Of a DNA stretch of 49,024 bases, positions 42,901 through 49,024 are shown one piece after another. Positions within the stretch are counted from its first letter, which is position 1, and each line of letters starts with the position of its first letter. Both the position numbers and the translations under genes were made by a program. Origin of the DNA: an uncultured Opitutaceae bacterium (GTDB lineage Bacteria > Verrucomicrobiota > Verrucomicrobiia > Opitutales > Opitutaceae); contig CAIYUN010000027.1 of assembly GCA_903929355.1 (NCBI GenBank), positions 1 through 49,024 on the forward strand. Reading direction: 5' to 3'. The notes beneath the pieces were generated by a model. That model made no database searches and was not told where the DNA came from. It was given only the letters and a program-made list of their open reading frames with translations.

Positions 42901-44286
42901 GATCTGGGTGGGCACCGGCTGGCCCTGCGGATCGTAGGCGGTCACGGCGCCCGGGAGGGCTCCGGCAAACGGGACCGTCGCCTCGACGGCATCCTCGCGC
43001 TCGATGGCGAGCGGGTTATAGACCGCCACGGCCACCCCTTGGGCCGTAGTATCGAGAGTGGACAACACCGCCGCCGAGGAGCGCTCCGCGACATCGGCAA
43101 ATTGGTTGAGCGCCAGCACTTCGTCGTTCCAGGCGTATTCATAGGCCTTCGGCAGGCTGGTGCCGGGCATGATGTCATGCATCTGGGAGCCGAGCACGAG
43201 ATCCCAGCCGGCATAGAGGGTGTTCTGCGGGTAGGGGGCGGTGCCGAGCCAGTGGGCGATGGTGGCCGCGCTTTCCGCCGCGTTGGCCAGTTGTTCATTC
43301 TGCCGGTTCCACCGTTTCATGTAAGCTTCGGAGCTGAGTGATCCTGCCGAATGGTTGACCAGCAGCAGGTCCCCTTGGTAGGAGGGCAGCTTGGCCGCCT
43401 GCTCCGGGCTGATGTCATTGTAGATCTGGTCGGAGCGGGCGGAGATGACCCGCACCGGACCGGCACCGGCCATGGCGCGCTCGATCCAAGCCACCGAGGC
43501 ATCGGTGGGGGAGCCGCCGCGGTCTCCCGTGCCATAGTATTTGTAATCGGCAAACACCCCCGACTTGGCCCCGGTGTCGTCAATGCGCTTGAGCCACATT
43601 TGACTGTTGCTCAAGTCTTCCGTCACGTTTGAGCCGTAGCCCCCCGGATTCAGGGCGGCAATCACGGACGAACCGTCCGGGCCGACCCAGGTGCCGAGGT
43701 TGAAGGGAATGCCGATGGCGGAACCCCAGGTGAGTTTCTGGGTGGAGAACCCCTTGAGCCCCTCGTGGACGAAGATCGTCGGCAGCGAGGCGGGGAAACC
43801 AAAACAGTCCGGCAGCAGGTAATCGTCGGAGGTCACGCCGAACTCCCGCTGGAAATAATGGTTGCCGTAGAGCGTCTGGCGGATGAACGACTCCAGTGAG
43901 GGGATGTTGGCATCGTTCTCGTCCACGGAGGATCCGCCCGGATACCAGCGCCCGGCTTTCACATAGGCTCTGACTCGCTCAAATTCCGCCGGGTAGTATT
44001 CCTGCATGAACTCATAGCGCCGCGAACCGGTGAAGTTGAAGATGTAGTCGGGGTATTTTTCGAGGAGCGGAAAGTTCTGCTCCATGGTGTTGCGGATGAA
44101 GTCCTGGGTCGTGGTATGATAGGACCAGCGCCACTCGGTGTCCAGGTGGGCATAGCCGACGACATACAGGTTCTTGTCGTGCACGAGATCCAACGGTTTG
44201 GCGGGCGGGGTGGGCGGGGCGGCGGCCCCGAACAGCAGGGTGGTGATCCACGCCGTCAACCAGATATAGGGTAGGGGTTTCTTCAT
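39985..44286 (-). CDS. GH38 alpha-mannosidase with C-terminal accessory domains
   Basis: This protein of 1433 residues starts at 44286 (MKKPLPYIWLTAWITTLLFG signal peptide). Family 38 motifs are VVGYAHLDTEWRWSYHTTT (metal ligands His47, Asp49), LLPDCFGFPASLP with nucleophile Asp160, and LGSQMHDIMPGTSLPKAYEY. The beta-rich mannosidase C-domains follow to about 870. After these come a roughly 200-residue beta domain, a chitobiase C-terminal-like domain (about 1090-1164, LRYTLDGSDPTASSAVYD), an Ig-like domain (1165-1286, LTFSKPVDPATAVDPKNYG) and a terminal LamG domain (1287-1433, WQMLTATYDGRTLSLYKDG). It is much longer than typical GH38 enzymes and would act outside the cytoplasm on mannose-containing glycans. 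Confidence 0.93.
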   Translation of the reverse strand: MKKPLPYIWLTAWITTLLFGAAAPPTPPAKPLDLVHDKNLYVVGYAHLDTEWRWSYHTTTQDFIRNTMEQNFPLLEKYPDYIFNFTGSRRYEFMQEYYPAEFERVRAYVKAGRWYPGGSSVDENDANIPSLESFIRQTLYGNHYFQREFGVTSDDYLLPDCFGFPASLPTIFVHEGLKGFSTQKLTWGSAIGIPFNLGTWVGPDGSSVIAALNPGGYGSNVTEDLSNSQMWLKRIDDTGAKSGVFADYKYYGTGDRGGSPTDASVAWIERAMAGAGPVRVISARSDQIYNDISPEQAAKLPSYQGDLLLVNHSAGSLSSEAYMKRWNRQNEQLANAAESAATIAHWLGTAPYPQNTLYAGWDLVLGSQMHDIMPGTSLPKAYEYAWNDEVLALNQFADVAERSSAAVLSTLDTTAQGVAVAVYNPLAIEREDAVEATVPFAGALPGAVTAYDPQGQPVPTQILSREVGALRVLFIAKVPSVGYAVYDVRPEAKPAAASKLAVTPNSLENARYRITLDANGDPASIFDKSLNRELLAAPARLSFHSENPAQWPAWNMDWEDRQKPARGYVGGPAQIRIVESGPARVSLEVTRTTEDSTFTQQIRLAAGSDRVEMLDNIAWRSAGASLKADFNFTAANANAAFADKVGVSIRDNDKPTRFELPLQQWMDLTDAGGGYGVEVMSDSKYGSDKPDDHTLRLTLLYTPGTRGGYPDQGTQDQGRQQILYAIAGHKGDWNEGRDAWQAARLNQPLRAFLPAAHPGSGRTFSLLALNSDQVQVEAVKKAEDSDEIIVRLQELTGKPADNLALHFPVAIAAAREVDGQERPVGNATLKNGELAFTMKAFGLRAFALKLAPPPKTAMPVTSQSVALAYDTDVISSRAKRNDGSMTADGGAYPAEMFPKQVVREGVQFKLGSTADGEKNAVTAHGQSLDLPAGKFNRVHLLVAADGDTTGQIKIGAASLPFNVPNWTGFIGQWDNRVWNNPTHKIDLESKQPPTGLVPGFIKRAPVAWFTTHHNTPQGDAYYDFSYLFELTYDLPAGTTSLTLPDNAKVRVFAVSVADEPGATPPAAPLYDTLADHQPEGPPLIPQAGQAFNAVTPVTLLPPLYHQPGDLRYTLDGSDPTASSAVYDQPFLAADTVKLAVAQIDATGKIGPIARGVVEIHDHSPAQLLTVLAKQSLDAIELTFSKPVDPATAVDPKNYGVQPALEISKITRAPDGRNVTVEFAAPIPAGTVYALSVHGIKDTTASGNAMGPTQLPFNAENIVYTLKAARLPAQPVKAPVAGLPLQKSDAWTMNVLVNPSRAPTGQTVIAGFGLDKDNPDGGTSRYFAVFNDDIRFWSANRDVATNSPLEVGRWQMLTATYDGRTLSLYKDGDPIGNKDIVLSDDPDASVNIGQPDPWNHQQRFQGAVQAFTIQRGALTASGVKQLFAKTKPTP

Positions 44287-44367
44287 AGTGGGAGGAAGGT
44301 GTCGGATCAACCCCCAAGGCACAAGCGATCTTTCCGACCGGTAGTGGCTCAGTTTGGCTTTGCCGGG

Positions 44368-44417
44368 GTAGGTGGCGCGCTTGTCGCGCCACGTCGCGAG
44401 GCAAGCTCGCAACCTAC
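44368..44417. repeat. Three-way-junction hairpin element
   Basis: The outer stem GTAGGT/ACCTAC encloses two hairpins, TGGCGCG-5 nt-CGCGCCA (44373-44391) and GCGAG-5 nt-CTCGC (44396-44410). It lies upstream of the GH38 start, in the 334-base spacer. No gene is supported here. Confidence 0.6.
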
Positions 44418-44495
44418 AATATAGGCAAACAGAGCCATTGCTTTCCGACCGTGAAAGAACCGGATGCATCTTTTCGGGCATTTCCTGCCGGAAGG

Positions 44496-44594
44496 TGGTG
44501 GGTCAGTTTCATTTTGGCCTCTGCGGGTAGGGGCGCCTCTCCGAGGCGTCCGCGGAGGGCCCGGAGATCCATCCCCACCAAACTGATCCTCCCC
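44496..44594 (+). mobile_element. MITE-like mini-element, copy 3 (diverged)
   Basis: The ends GGTGGGTCAGTTT and AAACTGATCCTCC are near inverted repeats of each other but differ from those of copies 1 and 2. The core GGGTAGGGGCGCCTC-TCC-GAGGCGTCC keeps the hairpin plan with paired base changes. It lies close to the 3' end of the RNase R gene. Confidence 0.6.
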
Positions 44595-44620
44595 CTGCGG
44601 GAGAAACCTCCGACACGGGC

Positions 44621-47053
44621 TCACTCGACGGGCTTGAAATCAATCAGGCGTTTCACGCGGTCCACCTTGAAGACCTCGACGTCGAGCCGGTCGCCGAGGG
44701 CGAAATGGCGCTTCGTTTTGCGGCCGATCAGGGTCCCGTGGCCTTGCTCGCTGAACAGGGTCGCCTCGCCCAGGGCCGAGCCGGGCACCAGGCCGAAGGC
44801 CATGGACTCGACCAGCTCGACGAAGAACCCGTGCGGGCGCACGTCCGTGATCACGGCGGCAAAACGGGTCCGGTGCGGCTTCTCCAACTCGCGCTCAAAG
44901 AACTCCAGCAGCTTGATTTTCTGCGACTCGCGCTCGGCGTCGGTGCTGTTGATCTCGGTGAGGCTCAGATGCTCGCCGAGCGAGCCGATGCGCGCGACAT
45001 CATAGCCGGGCGTCCGCCCGGCCTCCTTGGACAGTTGGTGGTCGAGCACGCGGTGTACCACGAGGTCGGCGTAGCGGCGGATGGGCGAGGTGAAGTGGCT
45101 GTAGTCGCGTTTGTGCAGGCCGAAATGACCGTCGGGGGTGCCGCGGTAGCAGGCCTTTTTCAGGCTGCGCAGGAGCTGCGTGCGCAGGGTGTGGCCCTGC
45201 GGATGCGTCTTGAGGGTCGCGAGCAGCTTCACGATCGCCTCGCGGCGACCGAGGTCACCGGTCTGGAGGCCGAAGGTCGCGAGTGTTTGCCGCAGCTCAC
45301 CGAGCTTCTCCGGGTCGGGCTCGTCGTGGACCCGGTAGAGCGAGGGCAGGCGCGAGGTGCGGGTCAGGCGGGCCACGGCTTCGTTCGCGCCCAGCATAAA
45401 CTCTTCAATGAGTTGGTGGCTCTCGTCGTTCTCGATCTTTTCCAGGCGGTCGGCGTAGCCGGCGGCGTCCACAAAGATCTTGGTCTCCGGCATGTCGAGA
45501 TCGAGACTGCCGTGCGCCATGCGGTCGCGGCGCAGCTTGCTGGCGATGGTCCACAGCTTCCGGACCCAGCCCTGCAAATCCACCAGCTCCAGGTCGGTCA
45601 GCGAGCTGAGCGCGCGGCCGGTCGAGCCGGTCTGGTGCTTGCCCGGCAGGGGCAGGGCGCGGATTTTGGCCAGGTCGCTCTCGAACAGCAGCGCGTAGGC
45701 CTGCTTGTACGTGAGCCGCTTGCGGCTGCGGATGATCGTGTTGGCGTACGCGGTGTGTTTGAGCCGGCCGGTGAGGTCGAAGGTGAGGAACACCGCCTTG
45801 GTCAGCCGGTCCTGAGCCTCAACCAGCGAGCAGAGGCCGTTGGAGAGCTTCTCCGGCAGCATGGGGACGACAGTCCCGACCAGATAGGTGGAGTTGCCGC
45901 GCCGCTGCGCCTCCCGGTCGAGCGCCGTGCCGGGCCGGACATAGGCGGACACGTCGGCGATGTGAACCCCCACGCGCACGTCGCCGCCCTCGAGCGTCTC
46001 CAGGGAGAGGGCGTCGTCGAAATCCTTGGCGTCATCGGGATCAATCGTGAACACCGGCAGCTCCCGGTAGTCCAGCCGGTCGGCGGCCTCGCGCGGCCGC
46101 ACGTGGTCGGGCAGGGCCGCGGCCTCGCGCTCGACGTCGGCGGGGAAGCGCGGGTCCAGGCCGAACTTGCGATACACGCCCAGCAGCTCCGCGCGCGGCT
46201 CCCAACTGCGGCCCAGGCGCTCGGTCAGCTCGCCCTCGACCGGCTGGTTGCGCCGGGTCCATTCGCGCAGGAGGGCCACCACCTTGTCGCCTGCAATGGG
46301 CGGGGGCTTGATTCCGCCCGCGGCCGGGTCGCCGACGGCGATCTCGTGGGCAAAACGCGGATCATCGGCCACCACCCGCCAGCCATGGCGGTCATGGTGC
46401 AGCGTGCCCACGATCTCCGCCCGTCCTCGCTCGATCACGGCGACGACGCGGCCGGTTTGCTCGTGGCCGCGCTTGTCGCGGCGGCGGGTCAGGCCGGGGT
46501 TGACCCGGATTTGCACCCGGTCACCCGGCAGTGCGATATCGGTGTCCTCGGGCGGGATCTGGATCGCGTCGGCCCGGGGCTCGCCGACTGCGGTGTCGGC
46601 CACAACGAAGGCCCACCCACCGGCGCGAAACTGGATTTTCCCCGTCACCAGCCCGCGCTCGCTGTCTCCCCCGCTCCGTCCGCCGTCCGCCTGCTTCGTG
46701 CGGCCGGCTTGACGATGGCGCGGGGCCGTCGCCATTGCCGGTCTGGGGGCCGGACGCGAAGGTCGTGGGGAGGCCGCTGCTGTGCTTCCGCCGCCTATTG
46801 GCGGCAAGGCCCTGCGCACCTGAAAGATCGGCCGTCCGCCCCGGGCTGGGACGGGTTGAGCCACCCCCGGAAGCGCGATGCGATCGCCATGCACCAATGC
46901 CAGATCGCCGCTGGAAACAAGCAAACGCAACTCATGTGCGAATTGGGCGCGATCCTTCTTGTTGAGATTGAGCTCGCGCGCGAGAGTGGAGTCTTTGGCC
47001 GGCCGATATTCGGGCTGGCGCACGCGGGCGAGGATGCGTTCTCGAAATTTCAT
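44621..47053 (-). CDS. rnr: Ribonuclease R (RNase II/RNB family exoribonuclease)
   Basis: This 810-residue processive 3'-5' exoribonuclease degrades structured RNA and mRNA fragments in the cytoplasm. The N-terminal winged-helix (MKFRERILARVRQPEYRPAK) is followed by an Ala/Pro-rich basic linker (about 95-140: PRPSRPAPRPAMATAPRHRQ). Cold-shock domains follow, then the RNB domain with TIDPDDAKDFDDALSLE (Asp338, 344, 346, 347). HFTSPIRRYADLVVHRVLDH and a C-terminal S1 domain (AAVITDVRPHGFFVELVESM) complete the set. The usual Lys-rich tail is absent: the protein ends RLIDFKPVE. It is divergent from glgA with 127 bases between starts. Confidence 0.95.
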   Translation of the reverse strand: MKFRERILARVRQPEYRPAKDSTLARELNLNKKDRAQFAHELRLLVSSGDLALVHGDRIALPGVAQPVPARGGRPIFQVRRALPPIGGGSTAAASPRPSRPAPRPAMATAPRHRQAGRTKQADGGRSGGDSERGLVTGKIQFRAGGWAFVVADTAVGEPRADAIQIPPEDTDIALPGDRVQIRVNPGLTRRRDKRGHEQTGRVVAVIERGRAEIVGTLHHDRHGWRVVADDPRFAHEIAVGDPAAGGIKPPPIAGDKVVALLREWTRRNQPVEGELTERLGRSWEPRAELLGVYRKFGLDPRFPADVEREAAALPDHVRPREAADRLDYRELPVFTIDPDDAKDFDDALSLETLEGGDVRVGVHIADVSAYVRPGTALDREAQRRGNSTYLVGTVVPMLPEKLSNGLCSLVEAQDRLTKAVFLTFDLTGRLKHTAYANTIIRSRKRLTYKQAYALLFESDLAKIRALPLPGKHQTGSTGRALSSLTDLELVDLQGWVRKLWTIASKLRRDRMAHGSLDLDMPETKIFVDAAGYADRLEKIENDESHQLIEEFMLGANEAVARLTRTSRLPSLYRVHDEPDPEKLGELRQTLATFGLQTGDLGRREAIVKLLATLKTHPQGHTLRTQLLRSLKKACYRGTPDGHFGLHKRDYSHFTSPIRRYADLVVHRVLDHQLSKEAGRTPGYDVARIGSLGEHLSLTEINSTDAERESQKIKLLEFFERELEKPHRTRFAAVITDVRPHGFFVELVESMAFGLVPGSALGEATLFSEQGHGTLIGRKTKRHFALGDRLDVEVFKVDRVKRLIDFKPVE

Positions 47054-47180
47054 GAATTATTGGAAGAAAGGCGGTTGGGAGGCACAATGAGGCGCCTTTG
47101 CCATCGGGGCAAGCCTCCGCGCCGGCGGGGCCGCGTTTTTGCGGCTGGTAAAATGCAACCGGGGGGTTTCACTCCGGGCG

Positions 47181-48623
47181 ATGAAAATCGTCCATGTGGC
47201 CAGCGAAATGTTTCCCTACATCAAAACGGGTGGGCTGGCAGATGCGGTGGGTTCCCTGGCCCTGACGCTGGCGGACCACGGACACGAAGTTGCGGTTTTC
47301 CTGCCCGGCCACCGGGCTGCGGTGGAGCACCCATTGGCGGCCGGGGCCGTCCACCGCCTGCATCTGCGGATCGAGATGGGCGACCTGTTCATGAGCGGGG
47401 ACGTGCGGTCCTTTTCCCCGCGCCCCAACCTCACGGTCTTTTTCATCTGCCGGGAGGAGTTTTTCGACCGCCGCCGGCCCTATGGCACGCCCGACCGCGA
47501 CTACGAGGACAACCACCATCGGTTCATCTTTTTCTGCAAAGGGGTGGTTGAGACGCTGCGGCTGCTGGAACTGGGCGCCGACATTGTCCACGCGCACGAC
47601 TGGCAGTGCGCGCTGCTGCCACTCCTGCTGCGCCGGGCCGAGCAGCGGCATGGCGCCACCCTGGCGATGAAAACCGTGTTCACCGTCCACAACATCGCGT
47701 TTCAGGGCATCTTCCCGATGCGATCGTTCTACCGGACCAACCTGCCCGACGAGCTGATGGGCATCGATGGCCTGGAATTTTACGGCCAGATGAACATGAT
47801 GAAAGGGGGGCTGCTCTTTGCCGACCGGGTGACGACCGTCAGCCCGCGCTATGCCCGCGAAATCCAGACCCCGGAGTTTGGCTGCGGGCTCGACGGGGTG
47901 GTGCTCACGCGGGCGGGCGACATCGTCGGCCTGCTCAATGGCATCGACTCCGCCGTTTGGAATCCGGCCCGCGATCCCCATCTGCCGGCGACCTACTCGG
48001 CCGGTGATCTCGCGGGCAAGGCCGTGTGCCGGGCGCAGTTGCTGCGCTCCCATGGGTTCGACCCGCAGTTCCGCGGGCCGGTGTTCGGAATGGTCTGCCG
48101 GCTCACCGAGCAAAAGGGGGTGGACTTGGTGCTGGCCAACGCGGACTTTTTTCAAACGGCCGACGTGCGCGTGATCCTGCTCGGCCAGGGTGACCACCAG
48201 ATGGAGAACGGGGTGCACGACCTGGCCCAGACCGCGCCCGGCCGCGTGGCCGTCAGCACCCGCCAGGACGAGGCCATGTGCCACCTCATCGAGGCGGGCG
48301 CCGACTTTTTCCTGATGCCGTCGCGTTTTGAGCCCTGCGGCCTCAACCAGATGTATTCGCAGACCTATGGCACGGTGCCGCTGGTGAGCCGGGTCGGCGG
48401 CCTGACCGACACCGTGACCGACCTCGACGACGCCCCAGCTGAAGGCACCGGTCTGATGTTTCCCCCGACGGCCGGTGGCCTGCGCGACGGGCTGGAGCGG
48501 GCGCTGAGGTTGTATGCCGCCCCGACCCGGCTGGCGGCAGCCCAAACCCGGGGCATGCGACGCGATTTCAGCTGGGCCCAGGCAGCCCGCGCCTATGAAC
48601 AGCTCTACGAGGAGGCGCTGTAG
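47181..48623 (+). CDS. glgA: Glycogen synthase (ADP-glucose type)
   Basis: This 480-residue GT5 enzyme extends alpha-1,4-glucan from ADP-glucose. The start at 47181 (MKIVHVASEMFPYIKTGGLAD) puts the conserved KTGGL at residues 15-19; upstream in-frame codons add a leader without family match. Other landmarks are VHAHDWQCALLPLLLRR, TVHNIAFQGIFPMRSF, GLLNGIDSAVWNPARDP and the C-terminal MPSRFEPCGLNQMYSQTYGT with GGLTDTV. It complements the GH13 debranching enzyme elsewhere in this window. No glgC or glgB is adjacent. Confidence 0.96.
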   Translation: MKIVHVASEMFPYIKTGGLADAVGSLALTLADHGHEVAVFLPGHRAAVEHPLAAGAVHRLHLRIEMGDLFMSGDVRSFSPRPNLTVFFICREEFFDRRRPYGTPDRDYEDNHHRFIFFCKGVVETLRLLELGADIVHAHDWQCALLPLLLRRAEQRHGATLAMKTVFTVHNIAFQGIFPMRSFYRTNLPDELMGIDGLEFYGQMNMMKGGLLFADRVTTVSPRYAREIQTPEFGCGLDGVVLTRAGDIVGLLNGIDSAVWNPARDPHLPATYSAGDLAGKAVCRAQLLRSHGFDPQFRGPVFGMVCRLTEQKGVDLVLANADFFQTADVRVILLGQGDHQMENGVHDLAQTAPGRVAVSTRQDEAMCHLIEAGADFFLMPSRFEPCGLNQMYSQTYGTVPLVSRVGGLTDTVTDLDDAPAEGTGLMFPPTAGGLRDGLERALRLYAAPTRLAAAQTRGMRRDFSWAQAARAYEQLYEEAL

Positions 48624-48654
48624 AATAAAGGGCTGAAGGGCTGAACCTAATTTC

Positions 48655-48833
48655 GGCAATTGTTCACAAGGCCACAGAGATAAAAGCCGAGTTCACCGAG
48701 CAGCATTGGACCGACGGCAGATTCTTAGTCACCCACCGGGTGGGATGGCCTTGCCTCGGGTTCGAATGCCCAAGTGGTTTGCTCCGTGACCTCAATGTCC
48801 GCTCTCTGTGCGCTTGTATGTTCAACCCGATGG
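48655..48833 (+). repeat. CACAGAG-type dispersed inverted repeat, copy f
   Basis: The left arm ATTGTTCACAAGGCCACAG (then GAGTTCACCGAGCAG) and the right arm GTGGTTTGCTCCGTGACC (then GCTCTCTGTGCGCTTG) are imperfect complements. The interior has AGTCACCCACCGGGTGGG. It lies 3' of glgA, and no gene is supported from 48624 to the window end. Confidence 0.75.
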
Positions 48834-48854
48834 TAAACACGGATGAGGGCAGAG

Positions 48855-48910
48855 CCAAAGGCGGCTTCCGAGACTGGGCCATCAGGCTCGTCGGAGGAAG
48901 CCGCCTTTGG
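48855..48910. terminator. 15-bp perfect stem-loop 3' of glgA
   Basis: CCAAAGGCGGCTTCC and GGAAGCCGCCTTTGG form a perfect 15-bp stem around a 26-base loop that itself has partial symmetry (CGAG...CTCG). It is 230 bases past the glgA stop, with no U-tract. It could be a transcription barrier or another dispersed hairpin. Confidence 0.4.
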
Positions 48911-49024
48911 CGGACTTGCACGTCAGGCTCGGAAGGGCTTGGCTGCAACGACCGGGACGCCGCCCCGACTGGCCGTCGGGGTGGCGCTGGGACCGGCAGG
49001 CCGATTTGTGCCCCGAGGCTTGAC

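Noticed and set aside
44705-47551. 948-codon open frame on the plus strand opposite RNase R
   Set aside because: This is a GC-rich antisense shadow. The minus strand encodes complete RNase R and the 3' part overlaps glgA in another frame.
48755-48775. GGGTTCGAATGCCC looks like a tRNA T-arm
   Set aside because: The flanking bases do not pair as a 5-bp T-stem and no acceptor, D or anticodon arm can be built around it. It lies inside the CACAGAG-type repeat copy f.

Overview
The window looks like chromosomal DNA from a member of the Verrucomicrobiota, most likely an Opitutaceae-like bacterium. This is inferred from high GC, predicted secreted polysaccharide-degrading enzymes with no SusC/SusD pair, a DUF4861 protein, an FmdB-like small protein, a DUF5069 protein, a PulG-type prepilin, and intergenic spacers packed with dispersed inverted repeats. 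No database search was possible, so the taxonomy is an inference. I saw no rRNA, tRNA, CRISPR array, prophage or intact insertion sequence.

Layout: 0.3-5.9 kb holds an FGE-sulfatase-like lipoprotein, an FmdB-like protein, a secreted esterase, a small unknown protein, and two tandem TlpA-type thioredoxins followed by a small membrane protein. 5.9-15.6 kb is a pectin-utilisation region, mostly on the minus strand: GH28 polygalacturonase, DUF4861 protein, Ldh2-type dehydrogenase, two PL22-like oligogalacturonate lyases and a SASA-type acetylesterase, with one prepilin gene in between. 15.8-23.2 kb holds an unknown membrane protein, mnmA, a secreted phosphoesterase and a GH13 pullulanase/debranching-type enzyme. 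23.4-31.6 kb is a surface-polysaccharide locus: a membrane acyltransferase with a LamG-like domain, then a compact plus-strand operon of ABC-2 permease, ATPase and three glycosyltransferases. 32.2-39.8 kb carries dxs with xseB, a Mo/Fe-S hydroxylase pair (IorB/IorA-like), a DUF5069 protein and HupE/UreJ. 40-48.6 kb has a very large multidomain GH38 mannosidase, RNase R and, divergently, glycogen synthase.

How the genes fit together: GH28 and PL22 enzymes would cut homogalacturonan to oligomers and then to unsaturated uronates, while the acetylesterase and esterase would remove acyl groups. The GH13 enzyme and GlgA fit storage-glucan turnover. The ABC transporter would export a glycan built by the adjacent glycosyltransferases.

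The most unusual signal is in the non-coding DNA. Nearly every large spacer contains long imperfect inverted repeats whose two arms are made of short degenerate words (for example CACAGAG/CTCTGTG, ATTAGTG/CACTAAT, ATCCGTG, ACGGAG). The arm sequence differs from element to element, but the two arms of each element still match each other. A second class is about 110 bp long, with terminal inverted repeats and internal hairpins that covary. One period-7 repeat has entered the coding frame of mnmA, and several predicted exported enzymes share Gly/Arg-rich (RGG-like) insertions.
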